NCBI RefSeq assembly: GCF_018881635.1 | Contig: NZ_JACVPY010000004.1 | Span: 62,001-126,000, forward strand | Reading direction: 5' to 3' | Length of the DNA: 64,000 nt | Origin: Polynucleobacter sp. UB-Piko-W3 | GTDB taxonomy: Bacteria; Pseudomonadota; Gammaproteobacteria; Burkholderiales; Burkholderiaceae | In this document: positions 8,644 through 16,534 of the stretch, in pieces | Position numbering within the stretch: the first letter of the stretch is position 1 | Layout: each line of letters begins with the position of its first letter | Notes under the pieces: generated by a model | What the model was told of the DNA's origin: nothing | The model's database searches: none | The model's input: the letters and a program-made list of their open reading frames with translations, nothing else | Made by a program: the position numbers and the translations under genes

Positions 8644-9255
8644 ATGATGGTGTTGTACTCGGGTACTAATTGCCCATTCTCGCAACGCTGCCGCTTGGTG
8701 CTTTTTGAAAAAGGCATGGATTTTGAAATCCGTGATGTTGACTTGTTCAACAAGCCAGAAGACATCTCGGTAATGAATCCATATGGCCAAGTTCCAATCT
8801 TGGTTGAGCGAGACCTTATTTTGTATGAATCAAACATCATCAATGAATATATTGATGAGCGTTTTCCTCATCCACAATTGATGCCGCCTGATCCTGTAGC
8901 GCGAGCACGTGCACGTCTCTTCTTGTTTAATTTCGAGAAAGAGCTGTTTGTTCACGTTGCTGCTTTGGAAAATGAAAAAGGTAAAGCCGCTGAAAAGACT
9001 CATGAGAAAGCGCGTTTGGCAATTCGTGATCGTTTAACTCAGCTGGCACCAATTTTCGTAAAGAATAAGTACATGCTTGGCGATGAATTTTCAATGCTAG
9101 ATGTAGCGATTGCGCCTTTACTGTGGCGTCTTGAGCACTATGGTATTGACCTTTCTCGTAATGCTGCAGCTCTTTTGAAATATGCCGAGCGTATTTTCAG
9201 TAGACCCGCTTATATTGAAGCATTAACTCCTTCAGAAAAGGTAATGCGCCGCTAA
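8644..9255 (+). CDS. sspA: Stringent starvation protein A homologue (GST fold)
   Basis: RNA-polymerase-associated protein with a glutathione-S-transferase fold. It has an N-terminal thioredoxin-like domain (MMVLYSGTNCPFSQRCRLVL, residues 1-20) and a C-terminal helical domain with MLGDEFSMLDVAIAPLLWRL. The 203 aa length matches SspA of beta/gammaproteobacteria. SspA modulates transcription under starvation and acid stress in E. coli. Here that is inferred from family and from its neighbour sspB. SD AAGGAAA lies about nine bases before the first of two adjacent ATGs. Confidence 0.9.
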   Translation: MMVLYSGTNCPFSQRCRLVLFEKGMDFEIRDVDLFNKPEDISVMNPYGQVPILVERDLILYESNIINEYIDERFPHPQLMPPDPVARARARLFLFNFEKELFVHVAALENEKGKAAEKTHEKARLAIRDRLTQLAPIFVKNKYMLGDEFSMLDVAIAPLLWRLEHYGIDLSRNAAALLKYAERIFSRPAYIEALTPSEKVMRR

Positions 9256-9283
9256 GGTTTACTAGCGGTTCATTTCAGTCAGA

Positions 9284-9691
9284 ATGCCTGACGTTCCAAG
9301 CAATAAACCCTATCTAATCCGTGCTCTACATCAGTGTTGCACGGATTTTGGTTTTACGCCGTTTATAGCGGTCTTTGTAGACACTAGCGTAGAAGTGCCT
9401 ATGGAGTTTGTGAAGAATGACGAGATCGTTTTAAACCTCTCCTTAGAGGCCTGCCATCAATTGCAGATGGAAAATGATTGGATTAGCTTTCAGGCTAGAT
9501 TTGGTGGGATTCCAAGAAAGATTATGGTTCCAGTAACCCATGTCTTGGCCATTTACGCCAGGGAGAATGGGCAAGGGATGTCTTTTCCATTCGATCCAAA
9601 GCAAGCCCGGCAGTTGCCTAGTGCAGACTCCTCGGACGGAACCCCCGAGAAGCCTAAAACTAGCAGGCCCGCCTTGAAGATTGTGAAATAG
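9284..9691 (+). CDS. sspB: ClpXP specificity-enhancing factor SspB
   Basis: Adaptor that binds ssrA-tagged proteins and delivers them to ClpXP. The N-terminal half has the SspB fold signature: NKPYLIRALHQCCTDFGFTP, then VPMEFVKNDEIVLNLSLEA and IPRKIMVPVTHVLAIYARE. The acidic/polar tail ends with RPALKIVK, the kind of C-terminal peptide that binds the ClpX N-domain. The length is 135 aa. The gene lies 28 bp after sspA, the classic sspAB arrangement downstream of petABC. The tRNA-Thr gene begins 17 bp after the stop. Confidence 0.92.
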   Translation: MPDVPSNKPYLIRALHQCCTDFGFTPFIAVFVDTSVEVPMEFVKNDEIVLNLSLEACHQLQMENDWISFQARFGGIPRKIMVPVTHVLAIYARENGQGMSFPFDPKQARQLPSADSSDGTPEKPKTSRPALKIVK

Positions 9692-9708
9692 GCTAAAATA
9701 CTTACCGT

Positions 9709-9784
9709 GCCCCTTTAGCTCATCTGGTAGAGCAACTGATTTGTAATCAGTAGGTGGTCTGTTCGAGTCGGACAAGGGGCACCA
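9709..9784 (+). tRNA. tRNA-Thr (anticodon TGT)
   Basis: 76 nt that fold as a cloverleaf. The acceptor stem is GCCCCTT/AAGGGGC with discriminator A and an encoded CCA end. The D arm is AGCTCATCTGGTAGAGC. The anticodon arm CTGAT-TTGTAAT-CAG type stem presents TGT, and the T arm is GTTCGAGTC. Anticodon TGT reads ACA/ACG threonine codons. The gene marks the left boundary of the accessory glycan gene cluster. I saw no copy of its 3' end downstream that would mark an att site. Confidence 0.95.
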
Positions 9785-9796
9785 TTCATATAGCTG

Positions 9797-10681
9797 CTAT
9801 TTTTTTAACGCAGCCTTCAAATCCTCAATTTCTTGTTTTAGTTTTGTGTTTTCACGCGCTAGAAACAGCGCCTCCTCTTCTGGTAGCAAGGTTTTAGATG
9901 AAAACGAATTTCTAGACTGATCGAGAGCTTGAATAGTTTGTCCATTAAGTCCTTGAACGATCGGTTCAACCATGGCTTCTGTTCCAACTACCCTTCTCTT
10001 GCCCGCTAAATTTTTTTCAGGGTGCTCTTTTTTAATAAAACACAGTGAATTTGCAAACTCAATAGAATGAATTTTTAGTAAATCATCTTCGGTGATGGCG
10101 GCATCATAATTTAATAGAAAAGTCTTTAATACAGAGTCCGCTGGCTTATTGATTCCCCAACTCTCAAAGTTAAGTATATCGACCAGACGTTTAAAAAAAT
10201 TCATTGAAGAAATGGGGTGAAATAGCCCACCTTGGAATTCATTCCAATAGCTGCAGTGCAAATCTTCGACTATAAAAATCCCACCCTCTTTGAGTGCGGG
10301 GAAATAGTGACAAAAGGATTGAACAATATCTTTTGAGGTATGAGAGCCATCATCAATAATGATGTCAAATTGCCCTTCTTTTAGTACCTCTGCCTTAATG
10401 GAGGGCTGGTTTGCATCTCCAACGATAACCTGAATTCTTGGATCATCATAACTAAGATTTGAGCACTTAGGATTAATATCGCATCCCATAATGCGCTTAG
10501 CTTCTTGGAAGTATTTAGAGTAAATTTCAAGGGAGCCACCATTTTGAATCCCAATTTCAAGAAGTTTGATCGCAAGATTTTGGTATGGCTCAAATTTCTG
10601 CTCATATTCCCGAAGATAAATCGCCCATTTATCTGAGGTTTTTCCAGAATGTTCATCATAGAGGTTTGTTAAAGTATTCAT
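9797..10681 (-). CDS. SAM-dependent methyltransferase with C-terminal coiled coil
   Basis: Class I methyltransferase of the type found in glycan and macrolide modification clusters. Motif I is LLEIGIQNGGSLEIYSK (residues 40-56), the acidic end of strand two is GCDINPK (67-73), VIVGDAN lies near 86-91, and FDIIIDDGSH (106-114) is the post-motif carrying Asp110/Asp111. GGIFIVEDLHCSYW follows. Residues about 262-294 form a heptad-like acidic/basic coiled coil (EEEALFLARENTKLKQEIED). The substrate is unknown. It is the first gene after tRNA-Thr, divergent from the neighbour at 10729, and probably methylates a sugar made by the adjacent transferases (inference). Confidence 0.75.
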   Translation of the reverse strand: MNTLTNLYDEHSGKTSDKWAIYLREYEQKFEPYQNLAIKLLEIGIQNGGSLEIYSKYFQEAKRIMGCDINPKCSNLSYDDPRIQVIVGDANQPSIKAEVLKEGQFDIIIDDGSHTSKDIVQSFCHYFPALKEGGIFIVEDLHCSYWNEFQGGLFHPISSMNFFKRLVDILNFESWGINKPADSVLKTFLLNYDAAITEDDLLKIHSIEFANSLCFIKKEHPEKNLAGKRRVVGTEAMVEPIVQGLNGQTIQALDQSRNSFSSKTLLPEEEALFLARENTKLKQEIEDLKAALKK

Positions 10682-10728
10682 TGGTATTATTTCATTATGA
10701 ATTTCAATTATTTGTACTATTCTAGTTT

Positions 10729-11520
10729 ATGAGTTTACTTGCCCTCCCGGTGGTGATTGGACATAAATCTCCTTTATTTAGTTTTTGGGGGAAATTTAAG
10801 CAAGTTACCTATCAGGACAAGGGCGATCAATTTTTAACCTTGCCGAACTTTTCAATTTATCCAGGTGTTGACGATAGGGAGATTGGCGAGTATCACTACC
10901 TTTTTGGCTTAAGAAGATATTTGGAGGAAAGCCAGGAAAAGTTTGGAGTCGTCATTGTCGAGCATTATCGCCGACTCTTGTCCTCTCAAAAGATGGGTGC
11001 GCCTACCAATTTAAATCAATCGCACACCTTTGCAGTAACACCTGAAGAAGCCGAAAGACAGGACCCTTCAATTATTTTGCCAAAGTCAGGCTCATGGCTT
11101 ATCGGCACACCTGTCATCATTCATAACGGCAGTCAATTAAACCATTTTCAACTTTCACACCCCTTGCAGGAGTATTTAAGAATGCTTGCTTTGGCAATGG
11201 ATATTGGCGTACTTGATGGAGGTGATGTCGTGAATTTGCTTTCTTCATCCCACATGATTACAGCACCTTCAGTCGGGGTTTTTCCTGCCGACCGATTCAT
11301 TAAGCATATGAGAATTCTGGAACAGCTAACAAAAGCATATTTGGAGGCGGGTGCTAAAAAATATGATGGATATAATCAGCGAATCATTGCATTCTGCTTG
11401 GAGCGGATTCACTCCTATCTATTAATGAGCGTAATTGAAGAGCTTAATTTCGATCCAAATATTACAGGCTATCAATTAGTGCTTACTCAAGATGGTGTAG
11501 TTAGACCATCGGGACTGTAA
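10729..11520 (+). CDS. Uncharacterised protein, weakly DUF4422 glycosyltransferase-like
   Basis: 263 aa, no signal peptide and no transmembrane segment. I do not recognise it with certainty. FGLRRYLEESQEKFGVVIVE followed by HYRR resembles the part of DUF4422 capsular-type glycosyltransferases where a HYRR motif occurs. The C-terminal AFCLERIHSYLL resembles the ERL segment of that family. A remote member of that glycosyltransferase group is therefore plausible, but this is inference. The central stretch PKSGSWLIGTPVIIHNGSQL has no motif I can place. It is divergent from the methyltransferase (47 bp between starts), which suggests a shared promoter region. Confidence 0.6.
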   Translation: MSLLALPVVIGHKSPLFSFWGKFKQVTYQDKGDQFLTLPNFSIYPGVDDREIGEYHYLFGLRRYLEESQEKFGVVIVEHYRRLLSSQKMGAPTNLNQSHTFAVTPEEAERQDPSIILPKSGSWLIGTPVIIHNGSQLNHFQLSHPLQEYLRMLALAMDIGVLDGGDVVNLLSSSHMITAPSVGVFPADRFIKHMRILEQLTKAYLEAGAKKYDGYNQRIIAFCLERIHSYLLMSVIEELNFDPNITGYQLVLTQDGVVRPSGL

Positions 11521-11527
11521 ACCCGGC

Positions 11528-11878
11528 TCACTGGTCTTCGTAGCGCTCCCTAAACAGCTCGCTACTGCATTGTGAGCAAATATGGCTTTTGAAGTAAGAG
11601 TATTTTTCAAATGAATTATTGATTAGTCCAAATTTAGGTTTATACACAATAACCATTTCAAGGCTAGGAATAATTCTCTTCCCTCCACAAAAGTCACATT
11701 CAGGATTTTTAATATCTTGATTGTGCATTTTGCAAAACTCTTCCCTCGATGGCTTATTTTTGAGCCAAGCAGACCAAGCTACATCTTTTTTCTCGGCACC
11801 TTTGATTTCAAGCCAATTTTTAATAGGCAGTGCAAGCACTACAAAAATAACTATGCTGATAAATGCGGTTAAAAACAT
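11528..11878 (-). CDS. Small membrane-anchored zinc-ribbon protein
   Basis: 116 aa hypothetical protein. A single N-terminal hydrophobic helix (residues 3-19, FLTAFISIVIFVVLALP) is followed by a cytoplasmic-type domain with two CxxC pairs, Cys61/Cys64 (CDFCGG) and Cys101/Cys104 (CSQC). Cys49 with His52 lies just before. Two CxxC knuckles about 36 residues apart are expected to bind one zinc ion. I know no specific function. It sits 12 bp after the DUF5672-like gene on the same strand, so the two may be co-transcribed. Confidence 0.6.
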   Translation of the reverse strand: MFLTAFISIVIFVVLALPIKNWLEIKGAEKKDVAWSAWLKNKPSREEFCKMHNQDIKNPECDFCGGKRIIPSLEMVIVYKPKFGLINNSFEKYSYFKSHICSQCSSELFRERYEDQ

Positions 11879-11890
11879 AAAGTAATGATC

Positions 11891-12706
11891 CTACAAGTTG
11901 ATTTTTTCAATTAAGCCTTTTAGTGGGCTACTGGGATTCTGCTTTAGCTCAAAATCTATCGCTTTCATTAAATTTAGCTTTGTTTTGTAGTTTCTAACAC
12001 TTGTTGAAAACAGTTGGTGATAGCCTTCCTGAATGCAGACTTGCAGGTAGCGCAGCATCATTAATGGCTGCGGAATTCGTTCAATAATTTGGTCTGCCAC
12101 TTTTACAAGCTCAGATTCTGGAATAAAAAAAGGTAGGTTGTCCGCACTATGAAACCCTAATATGTCAGGTTTAATCGCCCCAGCCTGAAAAGAAAAATTT
12201 TCAGCAACCTCCAGAGGTGCAAATTGAATACCTTGTGATTCAAGCAGACTTCTAAATTTAGTGCAGATGATTGCGTCCTCGGGTTGATCGTCTGGATTGC
12301 TGGGATCAATCCCAATTCCTAAGGTATTAATTGCTTGTAATAGCTTTTGCGATCGAAGGCTAAAGCCGCCATTACCTACCCAGCCACCTAATGGAGCACC
12401 AATATAGTCATACTTTAAAAACTCATCATTCCAATTTTCTGGGAGTATAGGGAAGCCATCCCACTGAATGATAAAAAAATGCTCTTCGCTTACATGCTTG
12501 GGCAGCATATTAAAGATGATGGTGCCATAATCATTGTTGCTAGAAAGCTTTGGCACCTCGATAAATTCAGCGCCATCAAAGAATGGTTCATCCGAGAAAG
12601 TATATATTTTCCCGATATTTGGCAGGCGTAAGGCCATATGAATTGCAACCACTGCCAAATGCTTATTTGGGTAGGTATCAATAATGACAGCCGCTAGTTT
12701 TTTCAT
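11891..12706 (-). CDS. DUF5672-family glycosyltransferase-like protein
   Basis: 271 aa soluble protein. The family hallmark is the run FFIIQWDGFPILPENWNDEF (residues 77-96), then KYDYIGAPLGG and GNGGFSLRSQKLL (111-123). This matches the pattern of DUF5672 proteins, which occur among LPS and glycan biosynthesis genes and look like GT-A glycosyltransferases. The Asp83 in QWDG may act as the metal-binding or catalytic acidic residue (inference). It is divergent from the glycosyltransferase at 12822, with 115 bp between the starts that must hold both promoters. The sugar donor and acceptor are unknown. Confidence 0.72.
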   Translation of the reverse strand: MKKLAAVIIDTYPNKHLAVVAIHMALRLPNIGKIYTFSDEPFFDGAEFIEVPKLSSNNDYGTIIFNMLPKHVSEEHFFIIQWDGFPILPENWNDEFLKYDYIGAPLGGWVGNGGFSLRSQKLLQAINTLGIGIDPSNPDDQPEDAIICTKFRSLLESQGIQFAPLEVAENFSFQAGAIKPDILGFHSADNLPFFIPESELVKVADQIIERIPQPLMMLRYLQVCIQEGYHQLFSTSVRNYKTKLNLMKAIDFELKQNPSSPLKGLIEKINL

Positions 12707-12821
12707 GGGTCTACTGAAGTGTTGTTGATAGCAGTTTAACCAACAAACAGCCGGGCAGTTCCTCTACAATCCAAAATATCAGTTTATTTAACAAAATTAT
12801 CTTTAACGATTTGGGTACGAC

Positions 12822-13499
12822 ATGTCTAGAGGAATTATTTCAATCTACTGGGGCGATGAAGCAAAGCTACCCATTGACCGACTCAAAAATTCAGTCAAAA
12901 AGCATCATCCAGATTTACCCCATGAAATTATCAAGGTAGATGCGCCCAGCGGGGATCCCAGTAGTTTGAATAAAAAAGCTGCCATGATGGATTTATCGCC
13001 TTTCGACGAAACCCTGTTCTTAGATCTGGATACGGTTGTTATGGGGGATCTGAGCTTTGGGTTTGAAAAAGCCAAGCAGTTTGGCTTAGCCCTATCCATA
13101 TGTGAGGCTCCCTGGGGTCGTCGTTACCCAAATCTATTTAAGGGTGATGAAATTGAATACAACACAGGCGTTATCTTCTTTACCAAGAAGTCAGCTGATG
13201 TTTTTGAAGAGTGGAAAAAATTAGCTAATACAGTAGATTCCTCTATTCTTGGAGTTGGACAGCAGGGGGTTTATACAATGCCTGCAAACGATCAGGGCTC
13301 ATTTGCATTGGCCATTGAAAATACGGGTTTCAATCCTTTTATCCTGCCCTTAAATTGGAACTTTAGACCTATGTGGCACCGTAGTTTTTTTGGTCCAATC
13401 AAGGTGTGGCATGACTATTCAGATCCACCACCTTTCTTTGATGAGATGACTGCCTACTATCAGAGTAAAGATTCCATCATTCAATATCACGGCGGCTAA
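12822..13499 (+). CDS. GT-A-type glycosyltransferase
   Basis: 225 aa protein with the features of a nucleotide-sugar transferase. An N-terminal strand (GIISIYWGDE) is followed by FDETLFLDLDTVVMGDL, with a DxD motif (Asp68-Leu-Asp70) for metal and UDP-sugar binding. YNTGVIFFTKKSADVFEEW is the conserved acceptor-side segment of GT8-like proteins. A late DQGSFALAI and the terminal QYHGG also fit. Donor and acceptor cannot be read from the sequence. Its TAA overlaps the ATG of the next gene (TAATG), so the two are translationally coupled. Confidence 0.7.
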   Translation: MSRGIISIYWGDEAKLPIDRLKNSVKKHHPDLPHEIIKVDAPSGDPSSLNKKAAMMDLSPFDETLFLDLDTVVMGDLSFGFEKAKQFGLALSICEAPWGRRYPNLFKGDEIEYNTGVIFFTKKSADVFEEWKKLANTVDSSILGVGQQGVYTMPANDQGSFALAIENTGFNPFILPLNWNFRPMWHRSFFGPIKVWHDYSDPPPFFDEMTAYYQSKDSIIQYHGG

Positions 13500-14401
13500 T
13501 GAGTATGACTTCATTGCAGATAGTTGCCACACCTGATACCTTAAACGCTGCTCTCGAGACGTGGTTTATTCAGAATGACCTATTAGGTGGCGCACCTTAT
13601 AACCCAGGCTTTGATCCGGAAAAAATCAGAAACTCTAGAGTAGTCTATTTGGAGCTGGGTGAAATTAATCCTGGATTAATTCAGGCGCTCAAGACTGCTG
13701 GCAATAAAGTTATTTTGTTCCATATGGGTGATGAGCGAGCAGACAAAAATATTGCACTGTATTCAGCCTGTGATTTAGTAATCAGAAATTATTACTTTTC
13801 CCACATCGTATCTACAGTTGCTGGAGCGCCAAAAGTACTTTGGGCCCCTAATGGTTTTAGAACTGGAGTGGGACCACGTTCGGCTAGTGCCCTGAAGCAG
13901 GCAGATCAACGACAAGCTGTCGCAGCATTCTTGGGCTGGATTAATAATGCAGCGTCCTATCAGGGCGAACGTGAAAGCTTTGCAAAAGCTGCGGCTTTGT
14001 GTGGTGAGAATTTATTTGTTATGCCCTCCAATGGTTTTGCTGGCGGCTATAACGTAGGTCTATATTCCGCAATTTTGGAGGACAGTATTTTTGCACCATG
14101 CCCTGCTGGTAATTCGCCTGAAACGATTCGTCTTTACGACGCATTGGAGGTTGGAGCAATTCCTATTTCTTTAAAACATGACTTCCTGGTTTCAGAAAAT
14201 GCCCTAGCTGCAATCGGCCCCGTACCTTTTCCAATGATCGATTCTTGGGAGCAATTACCCTCTTATCTTGTGCAAATGAAAAGCACACTGAGCACCAATC
14301 CTGCTGAGATCATAAAACTGCAAGCTAATTGTATTGATTGGTGGACTCGCTATAAACAAGCAATTGCCGGCCGTATATCGGATAGCATTAAGCAATTGTG
14401 A
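13499..14401 (+). CDS. Exostosin-like (GT47-type) glycosyltransferase
   Basis: 300 aa. The C-terminal half carries a GT-B-like signature, FAPCPAGNSPETIRLYDALE followed by GAIPISLKHD (about residues 198-230). It corresponds to the CP.G....R..EAL..G.IP pattern of exostosin and related transferases. The N-terminal half has short beta-strand segments (VVYLELGEI, KVILFHMGDE) like a Rossmann-type domain. The start overlaps the preceding stop by one base, so the two transferases probably act on the same glycan. The family call rests on the C-terminal motif. The substrate is unknown. Confidence 0.65.
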   Translation: MSMTSLQIVATPDTLNAALETWFIQNDLLGGAPYNPGFDPEKIRNSRVVYLELGEINPGLIQALKTAGNKVILFHMGDERADKNIALYSACDLVIRNYYFSHIVSTVAGAPKVLWAPNGFRTGVGPRSASALKQADQRQAVAAFLGWINNAASYQGERESFAKAAALCGENLFVMPSNGFAGGYNVGLYSAILEDSIFAPCPAGNSPETIRLYDALEVGAIPISLKHDFLVSENALAAIGPVPFPMIDSWEQLPSYLVQMKSTLSTNPAEIIKLQANCIDWWTRYKQAIAGRISDSIKQL

Positions 14402-14411
14402 TATTTACTAT

Positions 14412-14996
14412 TTAGAAGCCCTGCAAGAAATTAAAGTTGATGACACATCTTGCTGGGGTTGCCCGAGGCGGCTTGTTGGCGTGGAGCTGGCTCTCAGGAA
14501 AGTAAACCAACGTTCCTTTTTTAGGGGTAAATGAATAAATGACGGGGTATTGCTCATCTACTTTTTCATTGGTCATAAAAAGCGTATCTCCATCAGAGTC
14601 ATTGACGTAATAAATTGCAACAATCCCCTTATCAGTTGTATCGAAATGAGGGGGATAGTAATTTTTCTCTGAAAACTCGACTACAGGAAAATTAACATTC
14701 AGCTTACAGCTGGACATTTTTGGTGGAACACCAATTTTACTGACGATGGCTAGCGCTAGAGATTCAATAAGACCCCATTCATTTGATGCTAACTTTCCTT
14801 CAGTCACAAAACAGTGATTGAGCCTGACAGATTCTTTAGTATTTTTGTCCCAAAAGCCCGTTTGATCATCTACATAGACTGATTTTGTATTGAGATAAAG
14901 CGGAAACTGGTTGCTGAGTAATTTTTTCTCGAGCTCATCCTGCAACTCTTTCGAGACGACATCTTCAATGACATGGATATTTTCTGGAGCTTTCAT
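14412..14996 (-). CDS. 2-oxoglutarate/Fe(II)-dependent oxygenase (prolyl-hydroxylase-like)
   Basis: 194 aa protein with the double-stranded beta-helix iron site: His117-Phe-Asp119 (PPHFDTT), distal His172 (QLHANKPP) and Arg183 (ARCVINFNF), which should bind the 2-oxoglutarate carboxylate. SDGDTLFMTN and GTLVYFPES between them match the strands of the P4Hc/2OG-Fe(II)_Oxy family. Such enzymes hydroxylate peptides or sugars. The target here is unknown. It ends 10 bp from the convergent exostosin-like gene and may modify the same glycan or a carrier protein (inference). Confidence 0.75.
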   Translation of the reverse strand: MKAPENIHVIEDVVSKELQDELEKKLLSNQFPLYLNTKSVYVDDQTGFWDKNTKESVRLNHCFVTEGKLASNEWGLIESLALAIVSKIGVPPKMSSCKLNVNFPVVEFSEKNYYPPHFDTTDKGIVAIYYVNDSDGDTLFMTNEKVDEQYPVIYSFTPKKGTLVYFPESQLHANKPPRATPARCVINFNFLQGF

Positions 14997-15013
14997 GATG
15001 AGAATATTAGCAT

Positions 15014-16360
15014 CTATTGATTGAGGTTTTTATGGGCTGTTTCAGGCAATAAGTAGATAGCAAGAATGGCGGCAATACTGAGAAAAATGACTGGATACCA
15101 TAATCCTGCAAGACTGTTCCCTAGTTGCTGATTTAGCCAGGTAACTATTAGTGGAAGAAGTCCTCCAATCCACCCTGCTGCAAGATTGTGCGGTAAGGTT
15201 GCTGCACTATTTCTATTTCTTGCTGGGAATAGCTCTGCAAGTAAAGCTGTTTGTGGTCCGACTACCAAAGCCAATATCAAAGAGAGGCTTACTAGAATAC
15301 CTGCAATGAATAGTAGCGTAATGAGGCTGTTATTTTCTAGATAGGAATTTCCTAGGCTCTGTAATTGTTCAAAAGCGCCATGCATTAATAGGGCGCCCAA
15401 TATCAGTCCGCTAGTGACTACAGGTTTTCGACCAATCTTGTCAGATAACCATCCTGCAAAAACAGTTAAGGGCAAAAGAGCAATCGTCGAGTAAATACAT
15501 AGTTGATCGACGATTTCTGGAGGGAGATTGACGCTGGTTTTTAAAAAAATGGCTGTATACACTTGAACACAGAAAAATAAGATTGCCCCACTTGATGAGA
15601 CGCAGAAAAATAACAAAAACATTCTTTTACGAATTTCTGCACTCTTAAAGTTATTGACAAGCTGTGACTCTACTTTTTGGTTTTGTTTTGATAGCCCAAC
15701 AAATACTGGCGTTTCTTTTAAAGATTTGCGGATAACAAATGCAATCATCAGTAGTGGAAGTGAGATCCAAAATGGCACTCTCCAACCCCATGAGATAAAT
15801 TCCTCCTGACTTAAGTAATTTCTCAACAAGGCAATCTGAAGGGTGGAAAACAGAATTCCTAGTGGGCCCATCAGCTGTAAGAAGCTGGTTTTAAAGCCTC
15901 TGAATCCATCACCAGCATGCTCAGCTAGGAATACAGCACTTCCCCCAATCTCTCCGCCTGCGGATAAGCCTTGGAGTAGACGTAAGGTAACTAGGAGAAT
16001 GGGCGCCCAAATACCTATATCGGCATAGGTAGGTAAAAAGCCAACGCAGACAGTGGCTAGACCCATAAGGGCAATCGTGATCATAAAGACGGGCTTACGG
16101 CCAATATGGTCGCCCATAGAGCCAAATATGGCTGAACCGATAGGGCGCACTACCATCCCAACTCCAAAAGTTGCCAGGCTTGCCAGTAAGCTTGCCCCTG
16201 GATCGCTGGAAGGGAAGAATAGGGGGCCGAAAACAACTGCCAAAGTGGCAAAAGTTAAAAAGTCATACCACTCTAAAAAGGTCCCAAAGCAGGCAGCAAA
16301 AGCCACTTTTCGATAGGAATGAGCCTCTTTATTTTTTTCTAAGGTATTGATTTTATTCAA
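15014..16360 (-). CDS. MFS transporter, metabolite:H+ symporter (ProP/ShiA-like)
   Basis: Twelve-helix inner-membrane carrier of 448 aa. Its N-terminal EWYDFLTFATLAVVFGPLFF is typical of the metabolite:H+ symporter (MHS) branch. The loop 2-3 motif is GSMGDHIGRKPVFMITIALM, repeated in the second half as GWLSDKIGRKPVV. GLSAGGEIGGSAVFLAEHA lies in helix four to five. Substrates of this branch include citrate, dicarboxylates, proline/betaine and shikimate, and the sequence does not let me choose. The gene lies next to the accessory glycan cluster but has no evident link to it. Confidence 0.85.
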   Translation of the reverse strand: MNKINTLEKNKEAHSYRKVAFAACFGTFLEWYDFLTFATLAVVFGPLFFPSSDPGASLLASLATFGVGMVVRPIGSAIFGSMGDHIGRKPVFMITIALMGLATVCVGFLPTYADIGIWAPILLVTLRLLQGLSAGGEIGGSAVFLAEHAGDGFRGFKTSFLQLMGPLGILFSTLQIALLRNYLSQEEFISWGWRVPFWISLPLLMIAFVIRKSLKETPVFVGLSKQNQKVESQLVNNFKSAEIRKRMFLLFFCVSSSGAILFFCVQVYTAIFLKTSVNLPPEIVDQLCIYSTIALLPLTVFAGWLSDKIGRKPVVTSGLILGALLMHGAFEQLQSLGNSYLENNSLITLLFIAGILVSLSLILALVVGPQTALLAELFPARNRNSAATLPHNLAAGWIGGLLPLIVTWLNQQLGNSLAGLWYPVIFLSIAAILAIYLLPETAHKNLNQ

Positions 16361-16386
16361 TTTAGTTCGTTTTTAAATATATATGT

Positions 16387-16451
16387 TGCAGAGCAGCAAA
16401 AAGTTCTTGATTTGTCATATTTGTTCAGTTACAGTTCTATGGTGCAGTGCA
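16387..16451. promoter_or_regulatory. TGC/GCA inverted motifs flanking the phasin promoter (candidate PhaR sites)
   Basis: Two motifs bracket the putative phasin promoter: TGCAGAGCAGCA at 16387-16398 and TGCAGTGCA at 16443-16451. They resemble the TGC-RNY-GCA type element I recall for PhaR, the repressor of phasin genes that senses polyhydroxybutyrate. The first has one mismatch in the RNY part, and the second matches TGCRNYGCA exactly. This is a pattern match from memory, not a proven site. Confidence 0.35.
16407..16435 (+). promoter_or_regulatory. Putative sigma-70 promoter of the phasin gene
   Basis: TTGATT (16407-16412) and TACAGT (16430-16435) are 17 bp apart. Each matches four of six consensus bases. 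It would give a leader of about 90 nt before the phasin ATG. The call rests on spacing and position only. Confidence 0.4.
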
Positions 16452-16534
16452 ATATTTAGGGCGTTTGAAGCCTTTCAATCTCTCAATCCCGCACTTAATG
16501 AATTAGTTGTACCACTTAAATTATGGAGAAATAC

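Noticed and set aside
9709..14996. Integrative element at tRNA-Thr
   Set aside because: No integrase and no second copy of the tRNA 3' end was seen. The cluster may still be accessory, but an att-bounded island is not supported.
16523..16534. Phasin start at the upstream ATG
   Set aside because: That ATG overlaps the GGAG which serves the next ATG at 16535, and it has no SD of its own.
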